From positions 2,183,319-2,216,125 of the forward strand of contig CP070764.1 of the NCBI GenBank assembly GCA_020349245.1: 32,807 bases of DNA. The letters are read 5' to 3'. This DNA is from Chloroflexota bacterium (lineage in GTDB: Bacteria; Chloroflexota; Anaerolineae; Anaerolineales; UBA4823). This document shows positions 23,399-31,339 of the stretch, one piece after another. Numbering within the stretch: the first letter of the stretch is position 1; the number at the start of each line of letters is the position of its first letter. The notes below the pieces were generated by a model that was not told where the DNA came from, made no database searches, and saw only the letters and a program-made list of their open reading frames with translations. The position numbers and the translations under genes are program-made.

Positions 23399-23536
23399 CC
23401 CCACTCTTCAATTCTCGATTCAATTCCTCCTTGAGTAGGTAAGGCGCGTCTTTTCAATGGAAATCCACAGGGAAATCTATTTAACTCTCTATGTCGATCC
23501 CGTTTTCTTCCTGGATAATGATATAAAATTAGGCTT

Positions 23537-24445
23537 GTGATGGACTCCTTATTATTCTACCCACCTTTCCGGGTTGGGTTAATTGTGCAGATCGGTGCGA
23601 TCCTTCTGCTGATTGCCGTGGCGGTCTTGGGTCTGTGGCAGGTCGCACAAGCTCCAATTGGGCTGGAATTCTTGCTTTACCTGATACCTGTCTTCATTGC
23701 GGCAATCTTTATCCCCTTGTTTGGGTACCGGGCGTACGCCTTGTGGAGAGCATATTATTTGATAGAGCGTGATGGTATCTATATGCGTTGGGGTTTGCGA
23801 GAAGAGGTCATTCCCATGGACGTAGTCCATTGGGTGCGATCTTCGCAGGAGATGGAGACCAATCTTCCGAAACCCTGGTTGCGCTGGCCAGGAGCAGTAC
23901 TTGGCATGCGCAAGCTCCAGGATGGAACTCTCCTGGAGTACATCGCTGCCCAATCGAATAATTTAATTCTCATCGCTTCCGGGGATCGGGTTTTTGCGAT
24001 TTCTCCTGCCAACCAAGAAGAATTCATTCTGGCTTATCAGCGCTTTACCGAATTAGGTTCACTTAGTCCCCTCAGCCCTCACTCGATTTATCCAGCGAAC
24101 TTATTGCGCCGGGTGTGGGCTTCACCAATTGCCCGTTATCTGCTATTAGCAGGGTTGCTTATTTCCCTGGGATTACTCGTTTTGGTCAGCCTTTATATTC
24201 CATCAGGCCCGCAGATTTCACTTGGCTTTAATCCCGATCGTACTCCAACAGATCAGGTGCCCTCGGTTTACCTCCTGTTGCTGCCAGTGCTGAACAGTTT
24301 CTTTTATATTGCCAACGCGTTACTCGGATTATATTTATTCCGCCTAGAAGAAAGGCAGATCCTAGCATACTTGCTTTGGGGCAGTGGTTTAATAACCTCG
24401 GGTCTATTTATTGTGGCAGTCATCTTCATAATGCAAGCCAGGTGA
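23537..24445 (+). CDS. Membrane protein with bacterial PH-like domain
   Basis: The protein has 302 residues. Two helices (about 12-34 and 43-65) are followed by a cytoplasmic PH-like module (about 70-175; YYLIERDGIYMRWGLREEVIPMDVVHWVRS is its start, quoted in part) and then three more hydrophobic segments (195-217, 245-268, 278-298). Similar bPH-domain membrane proteins are common, but their function is not established. The start can be GTG at 23537 or the adjacent ATG at 23540. No Shine-Dalgarno sequence precedes it, and an AT-rich TATAAAAT at 23522-23529 lies so close that a very short or absent leader is likely. DnaA-box-like sites follow the gene. Confidence 0.75.
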   Translation: MMDSLLFYPPFRVGLIVQIGAILLLIAVAVLGLWQVAQAPIGLEFLLYLIPVFIAAIFIPLFGYRAYALWRAYYLIERDGIYMRWGLREEVIPMDVVHWVRSSQEMETNLPKPWLRWPGAVLGMRKLQDGTLLEYIAAQSNNLILIASGDRVFAISPANQEEFILAYQRFTELGSLSPLSPHSIYPANLLRRVWASPIARYLLLAGLLISLGLLVLVSLYIPSGPQISLGFNPDRTPTDQVPSVYLLLLPVLNSFFYIANALLGLYLFRLEERQILAYLLWGSGLITSGLFIVAVIFIMQAR

Positions 24446-24467
24446 TTCTCCCCGAGGTTTCAGACAA

Positions 24468-24518
24468 CTATCCACGATTTCCCCGAAATTATCCACAGAA
24501 ATGCGATACTTATCCACA
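24468..24518 (+). promoter_or_regulatory. Array of three DnaA boxes with exact 21-bp spacing
   Basis: CTATCCACG (24468-24476), TTATCCACA (24489-24497) and TTATCCACA (24510-24518) lie on the same strand at 21-bp steps, two helical turns apart, so all three face the same side of the DNA. The last two match the DnaA box consensus of E. coli and many other bacteria perfectly; the first has two differences. A further imperfect box in opposite orientation overlaps the start of the DUF92 gene (TGTGGATTC, 24552-24560). The sites lie in the 105 bases between the PH-domain gene and the DUF92 gene. They could regulate that gene, titrate DnaA, or form part of a replication origin. Confidence 0.65.
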
Positions 24519-24550
24519 ATCACCCTTGGATTCGTTTGTGACAGGTTCGT

Positions 24551-25351
24551 ATGTGGATTCTAATTGGGTTTGGGCTAGGTATATTGGTTGCATATGCAGC
24601 TTTCAGGCTCCATGCTTTAAATGTGAGTGGTGCTGTTTCAGCTGCGGTAATCGGCGGCTTGATTTTTGGGTTTGGTGGTTTGCCATGGGCTACGCTGTTA
24701 TTGATATTCTTCATCTCCTCCAGCCTACTCTCGCGAGTATCTGGTCAAAAAAAGAAAGTCCTGTATGAAAAGTTTGCCAAGGACTCGCGCCGGGATTATG
24801 GACAAGTACTCGCTAATGGTGGGCTGGGGGCGGTATTGGCGCTGGTATACTGGTTTTTTCCAGAGAATATGGATTTATGGATTGCTTTTGCGGGTTGTAT
24901 GGCGGCGGTCAACGCGGATACATGGGGGACAGAGTTGGGTGTGCTTAGCCCTGTAGCTCCCCGCTTGATTACAAATGGACGCGTTGTACCAAACGGTACC
25001 TCTGGAGGAATCACCCTGGCAGGTTACCTGGCTTCAGCTGCAGGAGCTGTGCTCATTGGGTTTGTGTCAGCAGTCTTCATGCCTGCTTATCCAGCGGGTG
25101 TTATCCTTTTCGTTGTTGTCTTGGGAGGGCTTGCTGGTGCGACCGTGGATTCTCTTCTGGGGGCAACGGTCCAAGGGATTTACTATTGTCCGAAATGCAA
25201 GAAAGAAACCGAGAGTGCACCAGAACATCACTGCGGGACAGAAACTGAGCACCTGCGCGGTTGGCGCTGGTTGAACAATGACCTGGTTAATTTGGTATGC
25301 TCAATAGTGGGGGCGAGTATTGCGGTTGGGGGCTGGTTATTATTCGGTTAG
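24551..25351 (+). CDS. DUF92 family integral membrane protein
   Basis: The protein has 266 residues with about seven hydrophobic segments. DUF92 proteins are widespread; plant members (VTE6) phosphorylate phytyl-phosphate, and bacterial members are uncharacterised or placed near polyprenyl phosphate metabolism. Family landmarks are the A-V-S-x-x-V-I-G-G opening, RRDYGQVLANGGLGAVLAL cut in part, the AAVNADTWGTELGVLS motif, NGTSGGIT, ATVDSLLGATVQ, and near the C-terminus an extra CPKC..HHC cysteine/histidine cluster followed by NNDLVN. The ATG at 24551 lies 105 bases after the previous gene behind the DnaA boxes; a clear ribosome-binding site is missing. It ends in a 12-bp convergent overlap with the HAD hydrolase gene. 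Confidence 0.88.
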   Translation: MWILIGFGLGILVAYAAFRLHALNVSGAVSAAVIGGLIFGFGGLPWATLLLIFFISSSLLSRVSGQKKKVLYEKFAKDSRRDYGQVLANGGLGAVLALVYWFFPENMDLWIAFAGCMAAVNADTWGTELGVLSPVAPRLITNGRVVPNGTSGGITLAGYLASAAGAVLIGFVSAVFMPAYPAGVILFVVVLGGLAGATVDSLLGATVQGIYYCPKCKKETESAPEHHCGTETEHLRGWRWLNNDLVNLVCSIVGASIAVGGWLLFG

Positions 25352-26074
25352 GACATATTCAAGGGCAGGCAACCTATCGATCACCGGGCATTCGGCTTCT
25401 GGAAATAATTTGTCCGGATCTACCAGAACTGCATGCATTCCCGCTTTTTGCGCACCGATGATATCGGCAAAATAATTATCCCCAACATAGATTGAATTCT
25501 CAGGTTTTACTGACATTTTGTGCATAGCATGGCGGAATATACTCGGATCGGGCTTCCAGGTGTCGATCGTTCCCGCGGCGAGTGAATATTCAAAATAAGA
25601 TTGGATACCCAGGGCTTCCAGCTGCTCATCAAATGGGTTTCTGCGGTTGGAGATCACCGCCATCCGGTAGCCACCCTGTTTGAGCTTATCCAGCAATTCT
25701 GGGGTTTCATCTGCCAACAAATCCTTGGGAGTATAACTATCCCGCATGCATTCTGTCAATTGCGCGGCAAATCTGTCAGCCTCTTCTGGTTGGCATCCAG
25801 AAGCCAGGAGGTAGCGATTTGAGTGATTAACCCAAAAAGTATCTTCGTCCTCCTGAAATCTTTCTCGATCTTCGACCAGCTCAGGCGATTGTGCCCAGTA
25901 ATAATGCAGCCAGCGGTGGGCTTGTCTGGAATTTGCGACTTTGTCCGGGAAGCCCAGCTGCAAGATGAACACAGAAAGTGCCTCGGTGAAAGAGGGATGG
26001 TTGTGGCGTAGGGTGCCGTCAAGATCGAAATAAATTGTTTCAATATTATTGATATGAGTCAAATCAGCCGCCAA
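25340..26074 (-). CDS. HAD superfamily hydrolase
   Basis: The protein has 244 residues. Four HAD motifs are present: YFDLDGTL with nucleophile Asp17 and acid Asp19, VISNR (motif II Ser), KPDPSIF with the motif III Lys, and GDNYFADI (motif IV Asp). It is a class I HAD phosphatase with a helical cap between residues 25 and 115 (rich in Trp/Tyr), like phosphoglycolate phosphatase or haloacid dehalogenase relatives; the substrate is not known. The likely start is a TTG (26074), inside the end of moaA, with GGTGAT eight bases upstream; the 11-base overlap points to coupled translation. Its stop overlaps the convergent DUF92 gene by 12 bases. Confidence 0.85.
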   Translation of the reverse strand: MAADLTHINNIETIYFDLDGTLRHNHPSFTEALSVFILQLGFPDKVANSRQAHRWLHYYWAQSPELVEDRERFQEDEDTFWVNHSNRYLLASGCQPEEADRFAAQLTECMRDSYTPKDLLADETPELLDKLKQGGYRMAVISNRRNPFDEQLEALGIQSYFEYSLAAGTIDTWKPDPSIFRHAMHKMSVKPENSIYVGDNYFADIIGAQKAGMHAVLVDPDKLFPEAECPVIDRLPALEYVLTE

Positions 26075-27044
26075 TTTCGTTCATCACCCGGTTTAATGGA
26101 ATAATCCCTTGCTCCAATCCATGTCCCCAGGGTTTATGCCAAATTCCTTCCAGGATCATCTCGCGCAGGTCGTCCAGGCTTGCCCCAGCTCGCAGTGGTG
26201 TCAGCAGGTCGACCTCTTTTTCTCGTAGCAAGCATAACCGCAGACGGCCATCAGCTGTCAGTCGGGCGCGGTTGCAGGTCGCACAGAAAGGTTTTGTCAC
26301 CGAAGAGATGAAACCAATATTCCCAACAGCATCTGGCAGGTGGTACAAGCGTGCTTCCCCATCTAACTTTCCACCGTCGACAATTTCAAGGGGGCCATGT
26401 GCACTATCGATGCGCTGGAACATCTCCTCCCAATCGACAACTTGATTTATCTGGAGATCAGTTGCACCAGCGAATGGCATCATTTCAATAAAGCGCACTT
26501 GCCAGGGATGCTCCAGGGTTAAGCGAGCTATCTCGAGCACATCCCGCTCATTGTAGCCACGCACGACAACTGCGTTGATCTTGATCGGTGTCAAGCCTAC
26601 CTTCTCGGCAGCTTGCACTCCAGCCCAAACGTCTTCCAGGTTACCCCAGCGTGTAAGGCGGCGGAATTTCTCTGGATCAAGGGTGTCCAGACTGATATTA
26701 ACTCGATCCAGTCCAGCTTTCGCCAGGGGTTCTGCCAGCTTGGAGAGCAATATTCCGTTGGTTGTAATCGTGAGCGACTGTACCCCCGGAGTGTCGGATA
26801 TCTGCTGCACCAGCTCGACGATATTCGCTCGCACTGTTGGCTCCCCACCCGTCAGGCGGAACTTGTGAAAACCCAGGGAGGCAAATAAGCGCGTGAACAA
26901 AATGATCTCGTCATCCTGCATCAACTCGGCATTGGGGCGGAAGGTCATATCCTCCGGCATGCAGTAGACACAACGCAGATTGCAATGATCAGTCAGGCTG
27001 ATCCTGAGATATGAAATTGAACGACCAAACTTGTCGATAGCCAT
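26064..27044 (-). CDS. moaA: GTP 3',8-cyclase MoaA (molybdenum cofactor biosynthesis)
   Basis: The protein has 326 residues. It is a radical SAM enzyme making the first intermediate of molybdopterin from GTP. The SAM-binding cluster is held by Cys21, Cys25 and Cys28 (CNLRCVYC). The second, GTP-binding cluster is CATCNRARLTADGRLRLC near residues 255-275. RLTGGEPTVR is the SAM motif. The C-terminal GG, needed for activity in known MoaA proteins, is present (MNEIGG). No other moa or moe gene is nearby; the HAD gene overlaps its end. The ATG is preceded by no obvious Shine-Dalgarno sequence, but a perfect TATAAT lies upstream (27087-27092, minus strand). Confidence 0.95.
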   Translation of the reverse strand: MAIDKFGRSISYLRISLTDHCNLRCVYCMPEDMTFRPNAELMQDDEIILFTRLFASLGFHKFRLTGGEPTVRANIVELVQQISDTPGVQSLTITTNGILLSKLAEPLAKAGLDRVNISLDTLDPEKFRRLTRWGNLEDVWAGVQAAEKVGLTPIKINAVVVRGYNERDVLEIARLTLEHPWQVRFIEMMPFAGATDLQINQVVDWEEMFQRIDSAHGPLEIVDGGKLDGEARLYHLPDAVGNIGFISSVTKPFCATCNRARLTADGRLRLCLLREKEVDLLTPLRAGASLDDLREMILEGIWHKPWGHGLEQGIIPLNRVMNEIGG

Positions 27045-27086
27045 GGAAAATACTTTTTCTAACTATTTATGACAAAACACGTCAAA

Positions 27087-27092
27087 ATTATA
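27087..27092 (-). promoter_or_regulatory. Possible -10 element of moaA
   Basis: TATAAT on the minus strand lies 43 bases before the moaA start. No good -35 hexamer stands 16-18 bases further up. Confidence 0.35.
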
Positions 27093-27140
27093 CCGTGATG
27101 AAGCAAAATCGGGTAATTTATTATAGAGCTCTCATCCTCT

Positions 27141-27839
27141 TCAAGCACCCAGCAATTTCCGGATATGGAAGGTGTGATCCCGCTCATGCCAAACTGCACG
27201 CCTTAAAAGTTTGCGAGGGCTCCAGAACTCCCCATCGATACCGATGACCAGCTTCGAACCAGATAGCTGAGGGATTGTCCCCAGCATGAACTCGCGTACC
27301 ATCGCCAACCGAGCAGGGATTTCAGCGGGCACCTGGTCACTGGGAAAAGCCAACCCTAGTCGGTCTAAATACCACCAGTCAGCATTGGAAACATGGCGCA
27401 GGATACCAGCTATGCTCCAGCGTTCCTTTGGAAATTTCTGGTTCATGACTTCTTCACTGACTCCCTCAACGCTTGACAGCAGGTCAGCCCGGGTCATCTT
27501 CAGCAATGTTATCCCCATCTTGATTTCCAGATCTGTGAGTGGTCTCCAATCATCCTGAAACCAGGCATTGACTTCGTATCCCTCTCTGGCAAGGATAAAA
27601 TTTTTATCAATGGTGTAAACTTCCCAGGTGCTGTCAATCTGGATATCATCCGTGCCCGCGATGGATCTAAGTTCTTGGCCGTGATTAGCAAGCCAGGTAT
27701 TGTATTCCTGTACTGCAGAGGGGAGCGCCGCACGAGCCGCTGGTTGATCTTTACCATATGCGAAGCATCCTGGATGATCGAGAACCCAGAAGATGGTTCG
27801 CCCTTCAGCGCCGTTTTCAATTCCGATTCTCAAGGACAT
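27141..27839 (-). CDS. DinB-like four-helix protein
   Basis: The protein has 232 residues. The C-terminal 130 residues match the DinB/YfiT fold, a four-helix bundle holding a metal with three His: H in GILRHVSNADWW, and two in WHERDHTFHIRKLL. Members include thiol S-transferases using bacillithiol or mycothiol and proteins of unknown function. The N-terminal 90 residues (LRIGIENGAEGRTIFWVLDHPG start, quoted in part) form a separate beta-rich part, resembling HicB-like domains. The ATG at 27839 has GGAGG seven bases upstream. It stands alone on this strand, between moaA and the intergenic region 27840-28300. Confidence 0.82.
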   Translation of the reverse strand: MSLRIGIENGAEGRTIFWVLDHPGCFAYGKDQPAARAALPSAVQEYNTWLANHGQELRSIAGTDDIQIDSTWEVYTIDKNFILAREGYEVNAWFQDDWRPLTDLEIKMGITLLKMTRADLLSSVEGVSEEVMNQKFPKERWSIAGILRHVSNADWWYLDRLGLAFPSDQVPAEIPARLAMVREFMLGTIPQLSGSKLVIGIDGEFWSPRKLLRRAVWHERDHTFHIRKLLGA

Positions 27840-28300
27840 TTCTTATGCCTCCAATCGATGCTGGTGGGTAATTCGATCCATTATTTACCAGCAACTCACT
27901 TATCCTCGGAAATACCCACTTTCTACACACAGCCTGATTATCATAGACTCAGGTGTTGCAGTTCGGCAGGGCTATTATAGTTGTTTCCAGGGGACTCTGG
28001 GCATGACTGCATCGCTTACCTGAGTGGAGTTGAATGGCAACAAACTTGGGATTCGACGGTTACTCATGGATTAGAGAAAAATCATACCCCTATTATTTTC
28101 AAAAATACTGTACGTTCAGGCGGATTGATAAACAATTGTTGACAGCGTAAAAATCAGATGTACAATGTGATTAAATTGGCAGGAAATATGTTTTGTTGCA
28201 TAGCTGGTATCGTTGCTTGCCACAAGCTTGAGCCACTTTACTTCATTCTATACAACAAGCGTATCGATGGGTGTTGCGTTTCAGTTTCAGGGAGGAATCG
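27840..28300 (+). other. 460-base intergenic region with promoter
   Basis: No real gene is visible on either strand; short open frames here lack ribosome-binding sites and family features. The region carries the divergent control elements of the DinB-like gene (minus) and the secreted protein gene (plus). The plus promoter is at 28139-28166. A leader of about 130 bases precedes the gene at 28301. Confidence 0.5.
28139..28166 (+). promoter_or_regulatory. Strong promoter of the secreted protein gene
   Basis: A perfect TTGACA (28139-28144) and TACAAT (28161-28166) are 16 bases apart. The expected start is near 28173, giving an untranslated leader of about 130 bases. Confidence 0.7.
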
Positions 28301-28879
28301 ATGGTGGGAACAGTCAATAATAAACTTAACTATATATTGCTTTCTTTTACACCTGTCCTGGTTTTTATAACCCTGTTCTCTCAGGCAAATTCAACTACTG
28401 CGTACGCAGAAGATGGTATGCAAACGATCGGGACAGGTTCAACAGAGACCTTGATCTATCTGCCCATAGTTTCCGACAGGCAATTTGCCTTGCCACCCGG
28501 AGAGCATGCCCTGGATGGTAGTTGGAAAGGGGATGCGATAACAGACGATTACCCAGCGGAGATTCAACCTGTCTCTTTTATTGTGGAGGCTGGTGGGAAG
28601 CGGATTGCCTCTGGAGCTAGGATCGACACATATTATGAAGAGAAGAGTGGATATTGGACCTGTTATGGTACCGTCGAGTGGACGATAAATCAAACCATCC
28701 CTATTGCTGCGGACGGTACATTTTCAATCTCGGGCGGAATGTTGAACAAGTTGACCTGGAGAGGAAGGTTTATCGCCCCGGATCAGGTTGAGGGGACATT
28801 TCAAACAGAGGTGTTTGCCTCATTGTGCGGGACGATAATAAACGAAGGCGCTTGGTCTGCCACGTGGCAGGGACCCTAG
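28301..28879 (+). CDS. Secreted protein of unknown function
   Basis: The protein has 192 residues. The start is set by GGAGG (28291-28295) five bases before the ATG at 28301; the frame is open ten codons further up. A signal peptide (about residues 1-35, ending near AYA|ED) directs it out of the cell. The motif LIYLPIV follows, of the [VI][FY]LP[LI]V type also seen in the NAGPA protein at 4394-6127. The remaining 130 residues are beta-rich with paired Cys (WTCYGT and SLCGT), probably forming a disulfide. I recognise no family. A strong promoter and a long leader suggest regulated or high expression. It is not closely linked to any neighbour. Confidence 0.7.
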   Translation: MVGTVNNKLNYILLSFTPVLVFITLFSQANSTTAYAEDGMQTIGTGSTETLIYLPIVSDRQFALPPGEHALDGSWKGDAITDDYPAEIQPVSFIVEAGGKRIASGARIDTYYEEKSGYWTCYGTVEWTINQTIPIAADGTFSISGGMLNKLTWRGRFIAPDQVEGTFQTEVFASLCGTIINEGAWSATWQGP

Positions 28880-29263
28880 AATCATATGATCGGTTGTATA
28901 GAAATTATTAGGACATTGTGGGGGGTGAGAAATTCATTAACTTGGATTCAACGAGGATTTATCGCGATAAGTTAGCATTTCGGACTGAATACTTCCTGTT
29001 TCGTCGCTGCCATAGAGATATGCCCGCCGCGAATCGGATGACCCCAGATGATTATTACCTTTTAATCCCCAATCAATGAACGGTTTTTATGAGCAGCTTT
29101 TAAGGATTAATGTACGCAAGATCCTCGTTGGCACTTGAATCGCCATAAGATAATCAGCGAGTTTTCCAATGGATCTCATCTTCTATCAGCCCCAGAGTGT
29201 ATACTTCCCGGGCCATTGCTCTCCCTGTTTTGGGAGAGTAATATTATCAATAAAGGGATTCGA
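28880..29263 (+). other. Intergenic stretch without a clear gene
   Basis: Nothing convincing is visible. A short minus-strand frame at about 28970-29070 reads somewhat like protein (YLYGSDETGS) but has no start, and may be a fragment of a lost gene. An open frame in front of the ATG at 29264 begins at 29135, without a ribosome-binding site. Confidence 0.4.
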
Positions 29264-29746
29264 ATGAAGAACTCTGGCAAGGAAATTCAAATCTTATTTA
29301 TTGGTGTGAGCATGTTTATCACCTGGATGACATTCTCAGCTTCAAGACTGCCCTCTGCATCTCAAACCAATGTTAATGCCCGCTCAAGGGGACAAACACC
29401 GGAAAAGGTTATTATGGTCATTAATGCCAACGATCATGGGGTGGGCAGTTTGCGCCAGGCTTTGCTGGACAGCCAAGGGGGCGAGACTATCCTCTTTGAT
29501 CCTGCAGACTTTTCACCTGATGAACCAGTTACTATTTTTGTGCTTTCACCATTGCCATCCCTAGCCGAGGGAGGTGTGATCATCGACGCTGCAAACGCGG
29601 GCGTGATACTCGCTGGAAGCCACCTGCCGCGCGAGCAGCCCGTTACAGGGCTGGATATCACCTCTAGTGGGAATGCAATTCGCGGATTGATAATTTCCCA
29701 TTTCCAGATATCGCCGCCATCTGTAATGGTCAATGGAAATAATTGA
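29264..29746 (+). CDS. Short secreted protein, apparent remnant of a parallel beta-helix (CSLREA-like) protein
   Basis: From the ATG at 29264 the product has 160 residues. A signal/anchor helix (IQILFIGVSMFITWMTF) is followed by VINANDHGVGSLRQALLDSQGG, quoted in part, the typical opening of large secreted parallel beta-helix proteins (pattern NDxGxGSLRQA). Such proteins are usually several hundred residues long, but this one stops at TGA 29744-29746 after GLIISHFQ and VMVNGNN. In the same frame, immediately after the TGA, an open stretch (29747-29953) codes for two membrane helices (ALWFIFFLGVFFCFYQF and ILLILIFGVITFVLWLLF). The gene is therefore either shortened or interrupted by a nonsense mutation. 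The start could also be at 29135. Confidence 0.55.
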   Translation: MKNSGKEIQILFIGVSMFITWMTFSASRLPSASQTNVNARSRGQTPEKVIMVINANDHGVGSLRQALLDSQGGETILFDPADFSPDEPVTIFVLSPLPSLAEGGVIIDAANAGVILAGSHLPREQPVTGLDITSSGNAIRGLIISHFQISPPSVMVNGNN

Positions 29747-29956
29747 AAGAAAGCCCTCTGGTTTATTTTTTTCCTGGGCGTGTTCTTCTGCTTTTATCAA
29801 TTCTTGCTCAATCCGAACAGCTCTGAGGTGCAGGCATTACAACAAAATGGCGTGCAAACACTGATATTGCTGATCCTGATATTCGGCGTAATTACATTTG
29901 TCCTGTGGCTCTTGTTCCCATTTAGGCTGCGGAGAATGCAACCCACGACGACTTGA
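29747..29956 (+). pseudogene. In-frame continuation encoding two membrane helices, no start codon
   Basis: The frame of the upstream gene continues directly after its TGA for about 70 codons and ends with a TGA at 29954-29956. It encodes KKALWFIFFLGVFF..., an outside loop with NPNSSEV, a second helix and a basic end RLRRMQPTTT, a sensible membrane topology. No ATG or ribosome-binding site is available near its beginning; GTG at 29780 would cut the first helix. This fits the tail of a once longer protein separated by one nonsense change (for example TGG to TGA). A separate small gene with an unusual start is the alternative. No SECIS-like hairpin follows this TGA. Confidence 0.4.
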
Positions 29957-30271
29957 TCAATTGAACAGCCTTTTTGGTTCCACCATGATATTCAGTCTCG
30001 ATCAGCAAGCTGACACCACCCCCATTTCCAGTTAGCGAAAGTTGCCCTGAAGCAATCTTATACCTGCTTGTGCCCGTAAACGAGAATCTGGTTTGTACCT
30101 GTCCAGGAGCTCTCAATGCTTTCGGGATGTATTTATTAGCAATTGCTTATAAAGGGTGTCGCCCTGATGATCCCGAGAGTATTTTGATGGTAAGATTTAT
30201 CGATTTACCGGTCTGACCACGTCTGGCCAGATCAACACCTCAGATGTAAAAAGAGTTTTGGGATTGCAGAA
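29957..30271 (+). other. Intergenic stretch before the metallophosphoesterase gene
   Basis: No gene with a start and ribosome-binding site is seen. A minus-strand frame (29922-30116, possible TTG start) codes for a beta-rich sequence (RFSFTGTSRYKIASGQLSL, quoted in part) that looks protein-like and could be the end of a lost gene. No clear promoter for the downstream gene was found. Confidence 0.4.
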
Positions 30272-31105
30272 TTGAACAGGAGAGAATTTCTAAAGATCGG
30301 CGGGTTGGCGTTGGGAGGAGGCCTGTTAACGGCTACCTCTCACCTGGCGATCAATGATGAAGCGCAAAATCCAGTCGTTGACCGGGTGCCGGTTCGTATA
30401 AAAAACTTACATCCAGCCCTGGAGAATTTCACCATGCTCCAGATGAGTGATCTGCACCTCTATCCGATGACCCAACCTTCCCTGATTAAGAAATCCGTGG
30501 ACCTGGCCAATAGCCTGCATCCAGACCTTGTCGTGCTCACCGGAGATTATGTCTGGCAGGACCTGGAAGCTATTCATGAGCTGGCGCCCCTATTGGCGGG
30601 CTTGGATGCCAAACACGGGGTCTTCAGCACATTGGGGAATCATGATTATTGGCTGGATGCTGGTGTTATCACTGAGGCAATGGAAAAAGCTGGCTTACCG
30701 GTGCTGGTCAACCAAGGGATTTCTATTCAACAGGGTCGAGGTTCATTTTTCCTGGCCGGGCTGGATGATGGGTGGAGCGGAAGGCCAGACTTGAATGCAA
30801 CCCTGGAAAGGATGAAGAACGGTGAACCCGTTGTACTCTTGTGCCACGAGCCTGACCTGGCAGACCGCTATACCCATGATGGCAGGGTATCGCTGCAGCT
30901 CTCCGGTCACACCCATGGGGGCCAGATTCGGGTACCCGGGCTGGGAGCCATGATTTTGCCCTATCTTGGGCGAAAATATGATCTTGGCTTATACAAGGTC
31001 GGCGATATGCTGCTGTACACAAACCGGGGGATCGGCGTGATCAGCGAACCCGTGCGTTACAATTGTCCTCCTGAGATCACGCAATTTGTGTTCAGCAGAG
31101 CATGA
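30272..31105 (+). CDS. Tat-exported metallophosphoesterase (YaeI/YkuE-like)
   Basis: The protein has 277 residues. The N-terminus MNRREFLKIGG is a twin-arginine signal with a hydrophobic stretch (residues 9-24), so it is folded before export. The calcineurin-like di-metal site is complete: Asp60-x-His62, Asp92 (LTGDYVW), Asn123-His124 (GNHD), the His of LLCHEPD and GHTHGG near residue 214. The closest known types are YaeI and YkuE, the latter a Tat substrate of Bacillus that binds the cell wall; these cut phosphodiesters, possibly of lipids. The start is a TTG; no better codon fits, since the Tat motif begins right after it. The ribosome-binding site is weak. Confidence 0.88.
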   Translation: MNRREFLKIGGLALGGGLLTATSHLAINDEAQNPVVDRVPVRIKNLHPALENFTMLQMSDLHLYPMTQPSLIKKSVDLANSLHPDLVVLTGDYVWQDLEAIHELAPLLAGLDAKHGVFSTLGNHDYWLDAGVITEAMEKAGLPVLVNQGISIQQGRGSFFLAGLDDGWSGRPDLNATLERMKNGEPVVLLCHEPDLADRYTHDGRVSLQLSGHTHGGQIRVPGLGAMILPYLGRKYDLGLYKVGDMLLYTNRGIGVISEPVRYNCPPEITQFVFSRA

Positions 31106-31170
31106 CCGATTAATTTACTTATCATTGCTTGATTCCCACAGAAAATTAGAAATTTCGCTGCAAGAACACA

Positions 31171-31195
31171 TTTATCTAACCGCGAATAAGATAAA
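31171..31195 (+). promoter_or_regulatory. Inverted repeat before the flavoprotein gene
   Basis: TTTATCT (31171-31177) and AGATAAA (31189-31195) form a 7-bp inverted repeat around an 11-base spacer. It lies 145 bases before the start of the next gene. It may be an operator or the terminator of the phosphoesterase gene, but the stem is weak. Confidence 0.25.
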
Positions 31196-31339
31196 ATAGG
31201 GGAGTAAACTCCAGAAAAGGTCGAGTCTTACTGCAGAGTGGTTTAAAATATATCAAAGATTCAGGTTTTTACGGCAAGATCCAGGATTATTTGGGTATAG
31301 TGAAAGATTGCCGTTGTCGGATGATTAGGGAGGTGGCAA

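Noticed and set aside
29744..29746. TGA in the beta-helix remnant as a selenocysteine codon
   Set aside because: No cysteine-type context, no compact hairpin with a G in the loop behind it, and the two flanking parts are of unrelated type (beta-helix start and membrane helices).
29922..30116. Minus-strand frame coding for a beta-rich 64-residue sequence
   Set aside because: Protein-like in appearance, but it has only a TTG start without ribosome-binding site and a TAA a few codons upstream; at best a gene remnant.
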